Positions 45,828-54,724 of a stretch of 64,000 bases of DNA are shown here, one piece after another. This stretch comes from Brenneria izadpanahii. Its GTDB lineage: Bacteria > Pseudomonadota > Gammaproteobacteria > Enterobacterales > Enterobacteriaceae. The DNA is taken from assembly GCF_017569925.1 (NCBI RefSeq), contig NZ_CP050854.1, positions 1,364,001-1,428,000 of the forward strand, given 5' to 3'. Numbering within the stretch: the stretch's first letter is position 1; each line of letters begins with the position of its first letter. A program made the translations under genes and the position numbers. The notes beneath the pieces are model-generated. The model was not told the origin of the DNA. It did not search any database and saw nothing but the letters and a program-made list of their open reading frames with translations.

Positions 45828-46739
45828 TTACGCTTCGCCGATCCTGACTCGCTCGACGAGAAAGTCGAGCAAGGCGCGTACCCGCAGCGGCAGATAGCCG
45901 CCCTGTCCGACGAAAACCGCGTGGATCTCTTCGATATCGCCGGGGTTACACGCCTCAAGCACCGGCAGCAGCCGGCCGGCTGCGATATCCTCTCGCACCT
46001 GAAACGCCGCTAAACGCGCCAGCCCCAGGCCGGAAAGCGCCAAACGTCGCAGCGCTTCGCCGTCGCTGGCCTGCGCGTTGCCGGTTGCTGGAACGATAAT
46101 GTCCTCGCCAGCGTGACGCAGCAGCCAGCCGGGTTGGGCGCGTGCATAGTTGGCGTCCAGGCGGTTGTGATGCGCCAATTCATCCGGCGTGGTCGGCATG
46201 CCGTTGCGGGCCAGATAATCCGGCGCGCCGACGATCATCATGCGCGTCTGGCCGAGTTTGCGCGCCACCAGGCTGGAGTCTTTGAGCGGGCCGGCGCGCA
46301 CGGCCACGTCGGTGCGCTGTTCCAGAATATCAATGACCTCATCGGTCAGTACGATATCTAACGCCACATCGGGGTAACGGGCGAGAAATTCCGGCGCCAG
46401 CGGTAACAGAAAATGGTGGCCGAACGGCACGTTGGCGTTTACCCGCAGCCGCCCGCGCGGCGTCGAGTGGGCGCTGGCGCAGCGTTCCGCTTCAGCCAGA
46501 TCGGCCAGGATGCGCACGCCGCGCTCGTAAAAGGCGCAGCCTTCCGGCGTGAGCTGGAGCTGGCGGGTCGAACGGTTCAACAGCCGGGCGCCCAACCGGC
46601 GTTCCAGGCGAGTGATCAGCTTGCTTACGGCGGAGGGCGTCATCCCACAGGCGCGCGCAGCGGCAGAAAATCCACCCTGTTCAACAACCTGCACAAAAAC
46701 GTCCAGTTCGCCGGAACGGTTGATTTCCAACCGGGCCAT
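45828..46739 (-). CDS. LysR-family transcriptional regulator
   Basis: A 303-residue LysR protein with a complete winged helix (GGFSAAARACGMTPSAVSKL) and effector domain (GRLRVNANVPFGHHFLLPLA). It belongs to the same subfamily as the LysR at 31773-32738. It is divergent from the SGNH hydrolase gene, with about 110 bases between them, and probably regulates that gene together with the now truncated old-yellow-enzyme gene downstream of it. Confidence 0.9.
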   Translation of the reverse strand: MARLEINRSGELDVFVQVVEQGGFSAAARACGMTPSAVSKLITRLERRLGARLLNRSTRQLQLTPEGCAFYERGVRILADLAEAERCASAHSTPRGRLRVNANVPFGHHFLLPLAPEFLARYPDVALDIVLTDEVIDILEQRTDVAVRAGPLKDSSLVARKLGQTRMMIVGAPDYLARNGMPTTPDELAHHNRLDANYARAQPGWLLRHAGEDIIVPATGNAQASDGEALRRLALSGLGLARLAAFQVREDIAAGRLLPVLEACNPGDIEEIHAVFVGQGGYLPLRVRALLDFLVERVRIGEA

Positions 46740-46849
46740 CGCGGCCTCCTTGTGACTTCAATTCATAAATGTTTTTCCTTAAGGCAGTCTAGTGCATTTT
46801 AGCCGTTAGGTTCACCCTTTAGCGACACATTGCCATTGAGATCACCAGG

Positions 46850-48124
46850 ATGAAAAACGCCAAAACCCTATCGGCAGGCATGCTGTTAGCCAGTGTATTC
46901 AGCGCAGGAGGCGTGGCGGCATCCGCTTCCCATTGGGTGGCCAGTTGGAGCGCCAGTCCCCAGCCCGTTTGGGCTGCGGATTTTTTATTTCCGCGCAATA
47001 CGCCCGCGCAACTGCACGATCATACCGTGCGCCAGGTGGTGCGCGTCAGTTTGGGCGGGCCGCGGATACGCATCGTCTTGTCCAACGCCTACGGCGGCCG
47101 GCCGCTTTTTTTGGGCCAGGCGACGGCTGCCCAGCCGGCGCCCGACGGGGCCGTACACGTTGAGAGCCTGCGTACCATTACCTTTGGCGGCCAGGCGGCG
47201 GCGGTGATCCCTCCCGGGGCCGTTCTGCTTAGCGATCCGATCGCGCTGCCGGTGCCCGCCTTGGGGCAGGTGGCGGTGAGTTTGTACCTGCCGGCGGCTA
47301 CCCCCATCAGCACCTTCCACTGGGATGGCCGCCAGACCGGCTGGATTGTGCCGGGCGATCGGGTCATGGCGCCGGCGCTATCCGGCGGGGAAACCACGAC
47401 GACGCGGCTGCTGCTGGCCGGGGTTCAGGTCGAGGCGCCCGCAGCGGCGCGCGCGGTGGCAGTTATTGGCGATTCGATCACCGACGGCGCCGCCGCCAGC
47501 CTGGATAACAACGCGCGCTGGCCCGATTTCCTGGCCGCCCGCCTGGCGCCGTATGGCGTTGCCGTGCTCAACGCCGGTATTTCCGGCGGGCGTTTGTTAT
47601 CCGACGGCATGGGCGTTAATGCGCTGGCGCGCTGGGAGCGTGATGTGCTGGCGCAGCCGGGCGTGCAAAGCGCCATTGTGATGCTGGGGATAAATGATAT
47701 TGCCTGGCCGGGAACGGCATTCGCGCCGGCAAGCGCGCCCCCCACGCTGGCCGCGTTAACCGCGGGCTACCGCCAACTGATTGCGCAGGCGCACAGCCAC
47801 GGCGTGCGCGTCATCGGCGCCACGCTGACGCCGTTCGAGGGCGCATTGCCCGGCACGCTGCTGGAGGATTACTACCAGCCGGCCAAGGATGCCCTGCGCC
47901 GGCAGGTGAATGACTGGATACGCCACAGCGGCGCGTTCGATGCGGTGATCGACGCCGATGCCATCCTGCGCGATGGCGCGCACTCCGCCCGCCTGGCGGC
48001 CCGTTTCGATTCCGGCGATCGCCTGCACCCGGGTGATGAGGGCAACCGCGCGCTGGCCGCGGCCGTCGATCTACAGGCCTTGTTACCGGATCTCAAACTG
48101 CCGGCTACCACACAGGAGCACTAA
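46850..48124 (+). CDS. Secreted SGNH/GDSL-family hydrolase
   Basis: A 424-residue exported esterase or lipase-like protein. The signal peptide (first ~25 residues, core LLASVFSAGGVAASA) precedes an N-terminal beta domain and the hydrolase. Block I is GDSITDGAAA with nucleophile S209, block III is MLGINDIAWPG, and block V gives D390-x2-H393 in SGDRLHPGDEG. Homologues act on ester groups of plant or microbial polysaccharides, but the substrate is not evident. The old-yellow-enzyme fragment begins four bases after its stop. Confidence 0.9.
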   Translation: MKNAKTLSAGMLLASVFSAGGVAASASHWVASWSASPQPVWAADFLFPRNTPAQLHDHTVRQVVRVSLGGPRIRIVLSNAYGGRPLFLGQATAAQPAPDGAVHVESLRTITFGGQAAAVIPPGAVLLSDPIALPVPALGQVAVSLYLPAATPISTFHWDGRQTGWIVPGDRVMAPALSGGETTTTRLLLAGVQVEAPAAARAVAVIGDSITDGAAASLDNNARWPDFLAARLAPYGVAVLNAGISGGRLLSDGMGVNALARWERDVLAQPGVQSAIVMLGINDIAWPGTAFAPASAPPTLAALTAGYRQLIAQAHSHGVRVIGATLTPFEGALPGTLLEDYYQPAKDALRRQVNDWIRHSGAFDAVIDADAILRDGAHSARLAARFDSGDRLHPGDEGNRALAAAVDLQALLPDLKLPATTQEH

Positions 48125-48127
48125 CCT

Positions 48128-48301
48128 ATGCTTTTTACCCCTTATCGAATGGGCGATCTGACGTTACCCAACCGTATCGTGATGCCGCCGATGACCCGTT
48201 CGCGCGCCGGCGCCGCTTCCGTTGCTGTGGATATCCCGCCGTGTGAGCGGGTGAAAAGCGTCGTTGCATTGCCGCGCCGTAAACGAGTAATATTGGCTTA
48301 A
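48128..48301 (+). pseudogene. N-terminal fragment of an old yellow enzyme (NemA-like)
   Basis: Fifty-seven codons starting MLFTPYRMGDLTLPNRIVMP, then PMTRSRAG, the exact opening of NADH:flavin oxidoreductases of the NemA type. After residue 30 the sequence departs from the family and stops; more than 300 residues of the barrel are missing. It lies directly after the SGNH hydrolase gene and would have been in the same operon. Confidence 0.8.
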
Positions 48302-48326
48302 ATTGTATTTTTATATATTTTAGGTC

Positions 48327-49313
48327 ATGCATACTTTTCTAATTATCGTCCCCGACGGGGGAATGCTGTTCGAAGCAACGGGCGTCGCCGATATTCTGAT
48401 TCAGGCCAATCGGTTGCAGCCGGCGGATGCGCATCAGCCGCTCTACCAGGTGACGATTGCGACGACGCAACCTCATAAAGTGGTCCAAGGAATGTCGGGG
48501 CTAAATCTCCTGGCGGACCAGCGGTTGTCCGATCTCGACCCCAAGATTAAGCGTGACACCATCATGATCACGGGCAGGGGCGTGACAGAAGAAGAACGGG
48601 ACGGTGTCGCCGCCTGGGTGCGTCAAGCCGCTCCTTATGCCGGACGCGTCGTTTCCGTCTGCGGCGGCGCGTTGCTGCTCGCGCGGACCGGACTTCTTGA
48701 TGGACGCCGCGCCACCACACATTGGCGTTTGCTGGACACTCTGCAAACGGATTTCCCCAGCGTGAAGGTCGAAAGGGGGCCGATTTACGTTCAGGATGGC
48801 CCGATATGGACTTCCGCAGGCGTCAGTTCAGGCTTCGATCTTACCCTGGCGCTGGTCGAAAACGATTATGGTTTTCCCTTGGCCCGCGATGTAGCGCAAG
48901 ATCTCGTCATGTTTCTGCGCAGACCCGGCGGGCAGTCTCAGTTCAGCCGCTATCTGCTGAAACAGGCCAGGAGGCCGGGGCCAATCCGCGACCTGCAGTT
49001 TTGGATCCTGGCGAATCTTGCTGGCGATTTATCTGTCGACAAGCTGGCCGAACGGATCTCCATGAGTCCGCGTAACTTCACGCGGGTGTTTACTCGTGAA
49101 GTGGGGACGCCGCCGGCCAGATATGTGGAAGAGGTGCGTTTGGACGCGGCGCGGCAGCTTCTGGAGCAAAGTACGGACGGGATCGAGATGGTGGCGCAGA
49201 GCACCGGGTTTGGCAGCGGTCTTAACCTGCGCCGCGTTTTTGAAAGGAACCTACAGCTTACCCCGACGGAGTACCGTGAACGGTTTCATGCGCGAAATTT
49301 TGGCGTAAATTGA
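48327..49313 (+). CDS. GlxA-family AraC-type regulator with DJ-1/PfpI domain
   Basis: A 328-residue transcription factor. The N-terminal half is a DJ-1/PfpI-like amidotransferase fold with the pseudo-active-site segment VVSVCGGALLLARTGLLDGR followed by ATTHW. The C-terminal half has two AraC helix-turn-helix units (LAERISMSPRNFTRVFTREV, then VAQSTGFGSGLNLRRVFERN). It lies 75 bases upstream of, and in line with, a GAPDH gene; an 18-bp palindrome stands between them. Confidence 0.9.
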   Translation: MHTFLIIVPDGGMLFEATGVADILIQANRLQPADAHQPLYQVTIATTQPHKVVQGMSGLNLLADQRLSDLDPKIKRDTIMITGRGVTEEERDGVAAWVRQAAPYAGRVVSVCGGALLLARTGLLDGRRATTHWRLLDTLQTDFPSVKVERGPIYVQDGPIWTSAGVSSGFDLTLALVENDYGFPLARDVAQDLVMFLRRPGGQSQFSRYLLKQARRPGPIRDLQFWILANLAGDLSVDKLAERISMSPRNFTRVFTREVGTPPARYVEEVRLDAARQLLEQSTDGIEMVAQSTGFGSGLNLRRVFERNLQLTPTEYRERFHARNFGVN

Positions 49314-49344
49314 TCTTTTTATGTCGTATGCGCCATCGTTATCC

Positions 49345-49362
49345 TGCGCTAAATTTAGCGCA
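49345..49362. promoter_or_regulatory. Perfect 18-bp palindrome upstream of the GAPDH gene
   Basis: TGCGCTAAATTTAGCGCA is fully self-complementary. It ends 26 bases before the GAPDH ATG and starts 32 bases after the GlxA-type stop. No T run follows, so an operator is more likely than a terminator. Confidence 0.6.
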
Positions 49363-49388
49363 TAGACGGATAACAAAGGAGTTCTGGT

Positions 49389-50399
49389 ATGGTCAATGTA
49401 GGTATTAACGGGTTCGGAAGAATCGGTCGCAATGTTCTGCGCGCCGCTTTAGGAAACGATGATTTCCGGGTCGTCGCAATCAACGACCTAACGGATAGCA
49501 AAACCCTGGCCCATCTTTTGAAATACGATTCGCTTTCAGGCGTTTTGCCGGCCAGCGTCGAAGCCGCTGAGGACAAATTGATTATTGATGGCGAGCCGGT
49601 GCGGGTTTTCTCGGAAAGAGATCCCGGCGCGATCCCATGGCAAAGCGCCGGCGTCGATATCGTGATTGAGGCCACCGGGTTCTTCACCGACAAGGCTCAG
49701 GCCGAGGTACATATCACCAAAGGGGGAGCTAAGCGGGTTATCATTTCCGCGCCGGGAAAGAACGACGATCTCACCGTGGTGATGGGCGTGAATCACGATA
49801 AATACGATCCGCGCCATCATACGGTCGTCAGCAACGGCAGTTGCACCACCAATGGCCTGGCGCCCGCGGCTTTGGTCCTTCATCAGTCTTTCGGCATCGA
49901 ATATGGTTTGATGAACACCACGCATGCCTATACCAATAGCCAGGCGCTGCACGATCAGCCGGAAAAGGATCTGCGCGGCGCCAGAGCCGCGGCGCTGTCA
50001 ATCGTTCCCTATTCCAGCGGCGCGGCTAAGGCGATCGGCAAAGTTATTCCAGAGTTGGATGGACGCCTGACGGGGTACTCTTTGAGAGTTCCGGTGCCGG
50101 TCGTCTCTATCGTCGATTTGTCGGTGACGTTGAAGCGTGCGGTGACGGCGGATGAAGTCAATGCCGCCTTTCGTCGCGCGTCCGAGTCGGGCCCGCTGAA
50201 GGGCATTCTCGGCTATAGCGACGAGCCGCTGGTATCGAGCGATTACAAAGGCGATCCGCGTTCGTCGATCATTGACGGGCTATCCACGCTGGTGATTGGC
50301 GGCAACATGGTCAAGATCCTCGCCTGGTATGACAACGAATGGGGTTTTTCCAACCGTCTTATCGATCTGGCTCTCTGGATGGAAAAGAAAGGATTGTGA
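49389..50399 (+). CDS. Type I glyceraldehyde-3-phosphate dehydrogenase (accessory paralogue)
   Basis: A 336-residue cytoplasmic glycolytic dehydrogenase. The NAD-binding start VNVGINGFGRIGRNVLRAAL is canonical, and the Asp that contacts the adenosine ribose is kept (AINDLTD). The catalytic Cys is C152 in SNGSCTTNGLAP; the usual second Cys four residues later is Gly156. In the cofactor loop the residues are DQPEKDLR, keeping the Pro associated with NAD use. AAGGAG precedes the ATG. Its isolated position after an AraC-type regulator suggests an inducible enzyme besides the housekeeping GapA. Confidence 0.92.
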   Translation: MVNVGINGFGRIGRNVLRAALGNDDFRVVAINDLTDSKTLAHLLKYDSLSGVLPASVEAAEDKLIIDGEPVRVFSERDPGAIPWQSAGVDIVIEATGFFTDKAQAEVHITKGGAKRVIISAPGKNDDLTVVMGVNHDKYDPRHHTVVSNGSCTTNGLAPAALVLHQSFGIEYGLMNTTHAYTNSQALHDQPEKDLRGARAAALSIVPYSSGAAKAIGKVIPELDGRLTGYSLRVPVPVVSIVDLSVTLKRAVTADEVNAAFRRASESGPLKGILGYSDEPLVSSDYKGDPRSSIIDGLSTLVIGGNMVKILAWYDNEWGFSNRLIDLALWMEKKGL

Positions 50400-50423
50400 C
50401 GGCTGTCCTTTTATAAGGTTCGA

Positions 50424-50454
50424 CCGGGTTATTCAAATACTAACCCGGCTTTTC
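50424..50454 (+). terminator. Rho-independent terminator after the GAPDH gene
   Basis: A perfect 8-bp stem, CCGGGTTA with TAACCCGG, with a nine-base loop and a CTTTTC tail. The descending arm is also the start of the direct repeat at 50442. Confidence 0.7.
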
Positions 50455-50479
50455 AATCAGGCCGTCAATTCCGGCGGCC
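50442..50479 (+). repeat. Left copy of a 38-bp direct repeat flanking the ynb-type operon
   Basis: A 38-base sequence beginning AACCCGG and ending CGGCGGCC recurs at 56450-56487 in the same orientation with three mismatches. The two copies bracket the whole lipid operon. Confidence 0.8.
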
Positions 50480-50797
50480 TCCGCTCCGGCATCATTATTC
50501 TCCCGCGGCTGGCTTGAAGCGCGGAGCCCGCAATTATTCCCTCTCTACCGGTAAAACGCGCCTTATTATATCTACCGTATCCGACCCACGAAACGCGCCG
50601 CAATTCGGGGATCGCGATAAAAACGGCGGCGTTTGAGTATATTACAGTTGATTACCACCGGCGCCGTCGGCATAGTGCCACGGTAGACCCGGCTTGATAA
50701 AATTTGAAGAAAGCAAACTCGTTTATGGCTAGTAGGTCTACTGTTGCTGAGCACATTTTAGCGATGCACTACTTTAAACAACGACAGGAGCCGCCAA
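50480..50797. other. Region upstream of the ynb-type operon, no gene seen
   Basis: About 320 bases without a supported gene; short frames here lack ribosome-binding sites. The region must hold the operon promoter, which I could not place with confidence. Confidence 0.35.
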
Positions 50798-51400
50798 GTG
50801 ACGTTGTATGATATTAAGCCGAAGTTTCAAAATCTATTAAGACCGATAGTTATCAAGCTGCATCATTGGGGAGTATCGGCAAACCAGGTGACGCTGTCGG
50901 CGATGTTGATATCGGTGGTTCTGGGCGGATTATTGATGTTATTTCCGCTTCCTCTCTTATTTATTTCCCTGCCGATTTATTTATTTTTTCGTATGGCGCT
51001 CAACGCGATTGACGGCATGTTGGCGAGGGAGTTTAACCAACGGACAACGTTAGGCGCCATTCTGAATGAAGTCGGGGATATTATTTCAGATGCGGCGCTG
51101 TACCTCGCTTTCGCCTTCCTGGCAGGGGTTTGGCCCTGGTTGGTCGTTCTCGTTGTTTTGCTCTCCTGGCTAACTGAGTTTTGCGGCGTCGTCACGCAAA
51201 CGTTAACGGGTCAAAGGAACTATCGCGGTCCGCTTGGCAAAAGCGATCGCGCATTTCTGTTCGGCGCATTAGGTCTTGGTATTGCGCTATGGCCTCAGTA
51301 TGCGGCTTTTGCAAATATCGTATTTATTATTGCCGCATTATTACTGGTTTGGACCTGTATCAACCGTTGCCGTAGCGCGTTGGAGAGCCGGCATGTCTAA
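50798..51400 (+). CDS. ynbA: CDP-alcohol phosphatidyltransferase family protein (YnbA-like)
   Basis: A 200-residue inner-membrane enzyme with about six membrane segments. CDP-alcohol transferases exchange CMP of CDP-diacylglycerol for an alcohol. The signature here reads NAIDGMLAR, then GAILNEVGD: two of the four usual Asp residues are Asn. GTG 50798 follows AGGAG. It overlaps the CDP-diacylglycerol synthase-like gene by eight bases. Gene order and sequence resemble E. coli ynbA, whose product is not firmly established. Confidence 0.85.
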   Translation: MTLYDIKPKFQNLLRPIVIKLHHWGVSANQVTLSAMLISVVLGGLLMLFPLPLLFISLPIYLFFRMALNAIDGMLAREFNQRTTLGAILNEVGDIISDAALYLAFAFLAGVWPWLVVLVVLLSWLTEFCGVVTQTLTGQRNYRGPLGKSDRAFLFGALGLGIALWPQYAAFANIVFIIAALLLVWTCINRCRSALESRHV

Positions 51401-52322
51401 TACAACACAAACTTTATATTATTGTCTGGGCGGCATTTTCAGCATTCTGATGCTGGCGACCGTCACGATATTCATATTGAAACGCTGTCGTCCTCAGCGT
51501 GACTGGCTTGAATTGCAGCAGCGGATTAACAGCTGGTGGGTGATTATTTGTCTGTTTTCTCTGGCGATGCTCTCGCCCAAATGGCTGGCGCTGACTTTCT
51601 TTGGATTCATCAGCTTCTTATCCCTAAAAGAATATTTGACGCTGGCGCCAACGCGGCGTTCGGATAATGTTCCCCTGCTATGGATGTATGCGGCTATTCC
51701 ATTACAGTACATCTGGATAGGAATGTCCTGGTACGGCATGTTCATTATCTTTATTCCCATTTATGTATTTTTATTTTTACCCGCTCGAATGGTGATCATC
51801 GGCGATACCAAAGGCTTTTTGCATTCCGCATCGGTTATGCACTGGGGCATGATGACGACCGTGTTTGCATTAAGCCACGTCGCTTTTTTGCTGGCTTTGC
51901 CGGGAGAGGATGTCAGCGCGGGCGCATTGCTGGTGGTTTTCCTCGTCGCGCTGACCGAAATAAATGATGTCGCTCAGTACCTGTGGGGCAAGTCGCTGGG
52001 CAGAATTAAGGTTACGCCGAAAGTCAGCCCGAATAAAACGCTGGCCGGGCTGCTCGGCGGGGTATGCACCACCACTCTCCTGGCGGCCATCCTGGGGCCG
52101 GCGCTAACGCAGATGGACTGGCTCCATTCATTAGGGGCGGGCGTTATTATCGGCGTTAGCGGATTTTGCGGCGATGTCGTGATCTCTGCCATTAAGCGGG
52201 ATTTCGGCGTTAAAGATTCCGGGAAACTGCTGCCTGGGCACGGCGGCATTTTGGACCGTCTGGACTCGTTGATTTACACCGCGCCGCTGTTTTTCCACTT
52301 TTATTACTATTTCTATATTTAA
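51393..52322 (+). CDS. ynbB: Phosphatidate cytidylyltransferase-like protein (YnbB-like)
   Basis: A 309-residue multi-pass membrane protein of the CdsA family, which makes CDP-diacylglycerol from phosphatidate and CTP. The C-terminal signature lies around KVSPNKTLAGLLGGV and SGFCGDVVISAIKRDFGVKD, ending with LPGHGGILDRLDSLIYTAPL. ATG 51393 lies within the end of the previous gene. It would supply CDP-lipid to the YnbA-like enzyme. Confidence 0.88.
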   Translation: MSNTTQTLYYCLGGIFSILMLATVTIFILKRCRPQRDWLELQQRINSWWVIICLFSLAMLSPKWLALTFFGFISFLSLKEYLTLAPTRRSDNVPLLWMYAAIPLQYIWIGMSWYGMFIIFIPIYVFLFLPARMVIIGDTKGFLHSASVMHWGMMTTVFALSHVAFLLALPGEDVSAGALLVVFLVALTEINDVAQYLWGKSLGRIKVTPKVSPNKTLAGLLGGVCTTTLLAAILGPALTQMDWLHSLGAGVIIGVSGFCGDVVISAIKRDFGVKDSGKLLPGHGGILDRLDSLIYTAPLFFHFYYYFYI

Positions 52323-52331
52323 GGAGCGCTC

Positions 52332-52964
52332 ATGAACCGCATGTTGCGCTGGTTGTTCACTCTGTGCGTCGCTTATCCCGTAGTATGGATTTGGCTTGGG
52401 GTTTCAATTTCCAATAGAAAAAAACTACCGGTCAGCGGCCCGGCCATTATCGTGGCTAACCACAATAGTCACTTGGATGTACTGACGTTATTTACGCTCT
52501 TTCCTCTCTCCACCCTTGTTAATGTGCAGCCCGTCGCCGCGGCCGATTACTTTTTAAAGAATAAACTGATCGCCTGGTTCGCCCTCAAAGTTATCGGCAT
52601 CATTCCTGTTTATCGCGGAGCCCATAAGGCGAATCCATTACAATCCTGTGTTGATGCATTGGCTGAAAATAAAATAATTATTCTGTTTCCTGAAGGAACC
52701 CGCGGCGAGCCGGGCAAGTTATCAGACATTAAGTCGGGCATTTGGCATTTAAGTCAGCAATGTCCTGAAGTCCCCATTATTCCCGTCTATATGCATGGGC
52801 TGGACAGATCGATGGGGAAAGGCCAAAAAATACCCGTGCCGTTTTTTATCGATATTTATGTTGATGACCCGCTATTTTTTGAGGCCGATAAAACGTCCTT
52901 CAAAAATAACTTATTAAACCGCTTTCTTGCATTACAACAGAATGCCACAAGGAAAATATTATGA
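52332..52964 (+). CDS. 1-acyl-glycerol-3-phosphate acyltransferase-like protein (PlsC family)
   Basis: A 210-residue membrane-associated acyltransferase. The catalytic HX4D motif is in VANHNSHLDVLTLF, the substrate motif in FPEGTRGEPG, and the N-terminus holds one membrane segment. It adds an acyl chain to a lysophospholipid-type acceptor, giving the phosphatidate needed by the next-door CdsA-like enzyme. E. coli ynbABCD as I know it has no such gene at this place. It overlaps the following gene (ATGA). Confidence 0.88.
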   Translation: MNRMLRWLFTLCVAYPVVWIWLGVSISNRKKLPVSGPAIIVANHNSHLDVLTLFTLFPLSTLVNVQPVAAADYFLKNKLIAWFALKVIGIIPVYRGAHKANPLQSCVDALAENKIIILFPEGTRGEPGKLSDIKSGIWHLSQQCPEVPIIPVYMHGLDRSMGKGQKIPVPFFIDIYVDDPLFFEADKTSFKNNLLNRFLALQQNATRKIL

Positions 52965-54724
52965 GTCGTGATGCCCGTTTATTTAAGGAGGGAACATTCT
53001 CAACCAGCGACGATACATCGTTGTATTTTCGTCATTGGCCGGCAGTGGAAGGCGATGGCCGTAAAGTCATTGTGCTATTTCATCGTGGACATGAGCATTC
53101 TGGCCGGTTACAGCACGTCGTTGATGAGCTGGTAATGCCGGATACGCATTTTTACGCCTGGGACGCGCGCGGGCACGGGAAGTCTCCCGGAGATCGCGGC
53201 TATAGTCCTAGCCTTGCCCGCTCGGTGCGGGATGTGGATGAGTTCGTCCGCTTTGTGGCGGCGGACGCCAATGTCGCTAGTGAAGATATTATTGTGATCG
53301 CGCAAAGCGTGGGCGCGGTGCTGGTCGCCGCATGGGTTCATGATTATGCGCCCAAAATTCGCGGCATGGTGCTGGCGTCTCCGGCGTTTAAGGTCAAACT
53401 CTATGTGCCTTTCGCCCGCGCAGGCTTGGGATTATTGCAGCGGATACGCGGCCTGTTTTATGTAAACTCTTACGTTAAAGGGAAGTATCTAAGCCACGAC
53501 CCCGAACGTATCGCCAGCTTTGAACGGGACGAATTAATCACGCGGCAAATCGCCGTCAATATTTTATTGGACCTCTATAAAACCGCGCAACGTATCGTTT
53601 CCGATTCTTCAGCCATCACGCTGCCTACCCAACTACTTATTTCCGGCGATGACTTCGTGGTGCACGCAAAGCCGCAAAAGCGATTTTATGCCGGTTTACG
53701 CAGCGCGATAAAAGAACAGCATATTTTACCGGGTTTTTACCACGATACCTTGGGTGAGAAAGCGCGGCATATCGCCTTCGATAAAATGAGGGATTTTATC
53801 TCGCGCCTCTACAGCAGCGACGTTTACTCATTCGACTACAGTCATGAAGATCGCTGGAGCCCAAGCGCCGATGCCTATCGCGAATTGCAGGCTCCGCCGA
53901 AATTGCTTTCGCTGGAAGGGATGTACTACGCCGCGTTGAGTTACTGCATGAAAACTATCGGCAGACGCTCAAAGGGAATGCAACTGGGCTATGATACCGG
54001 TTTTGACTCCGGCAGCACCCTTGATTATGTCTATCGCAACGCCCCGGAAGGGAAAGACGCTATTGGGCGGATGATTGACCGTAACTATCTTAACAGCATC
54101 GGCTGGCGCGGCATTCGCGTACGCAAAATTCATATCCAGCAGATGATCCAACGGGCCTTGGCGACGTTGAGAGAAAAAAATATGCCGATACGCGTCGTGG
54201 ATATCGCCGCCGGGCATGGCCGCTATGTGCTGGATGCATTGGAAAAACAGCCCGATATTGAAAGTATTCTGCTGCGGGATTACAGCGAGCTGAATGTGAC
54301 AAAAGGGCAGGCTATGATTGAGGAGCGGGGACTAAGCCAGCTTGCTCAATTCAAAACGGGAAATGCCTTTGACTACGACTCCCTCGCGTCAATTGAACCG
54401 GCCCCTACGTTAGGGATAGTTTCTGGTTTGTATGAACTGTTCCCGGAAAATGAGTTACTTCGCGCTTCTTTGGCCGGGCTTGCCGCATCAATTCCTCCGG
54501 GCGGCGTATTGGTCTACACCGGACAGCCCTGGCATCCGCAGTTAAAAACGATCGCCTATACCTTAACCAGCCACCGGAACGGCACTCCCTGGATGATGCG
54601 GGTTCGCAGCCAGCAAGAGATGGATTCGCTGGTGGAGCAGGCCGGTTTTGAGAAATGCGGGCAGCTTATCGATGAGTACGGCATCTTTACCGTATCGATG
54701 GCGGTAAGAAAACGGCATGACTGA
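52961..54724 (+). CDS. ynbC: Alpha/beta hydrolase - SAM methyltransferase fusion (YnbC-like)
   Basis: A 587-residue two-domain protein. The N-terminal part is a monoglyceride-lipase-like alpha/beta hydrolase with nucleophile Ser in IVIAQSVGAVLVAAW (first Gly of GxSxG is Ala), an Asp in LISGDDFVVHA and a His in LPGFYHDTLGE. The C-terminal part, from about residue 390, is a class I methyltransferase with VVDIAAGHGRYVLDALEK. It resembles E. coli YnbC. It probably edits the lipid made by the operon. Confidence 0.85.
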   Translation: MSRDARLFKEGTFSTSDDTSLYFRHWPAVEGDGRKVIVLFHRGHEHSGRLQHVVDELVMPDTHFYAWDARGHGKSPGDRGYSPSLARSVRDVDEFVRFVAADANVASEDIIVIAQSVGAVLVAAWVHDYAPKIRGMVLASPAFKVKLYVPFARAGLGLLQRIRGLFYVNSYVKGKYLSHDPERIASFERDELITRQIAVNILLDLYKTAQRIVSDSSAITLPTQLLISGDDFVVHAKPQKRFYAGLRSAIKEQHILPGFYHDTLGEKARHIAFDKMRDFISRLYSSDVYSFDYSHEDRWSPSADAYRELQAPPKLLSLEGMYYAALSYCMKTIGRRSKGMQLGYDTGFDSGSTLDYVYRNAPEGKDAIGRMIDRNYLNSIGWRGIRVRKIHIQQMIQRALATLREKNMPIRVVDIAAGHGRYVLDALEKQPDIESILLRDYSELNVTKGQAMIEERGLSQLAQFKTGNAFDYDSLASIEPAPTLGIVSGLYELFPENELLRASLAGLAASIPPGGVLVYTGQPWHPQLKTIAYTLTSHRNGTPWMMRVRSQQEMDSLVEQAGFEKCGQLIDEYGIFTVSMAVRKRHD

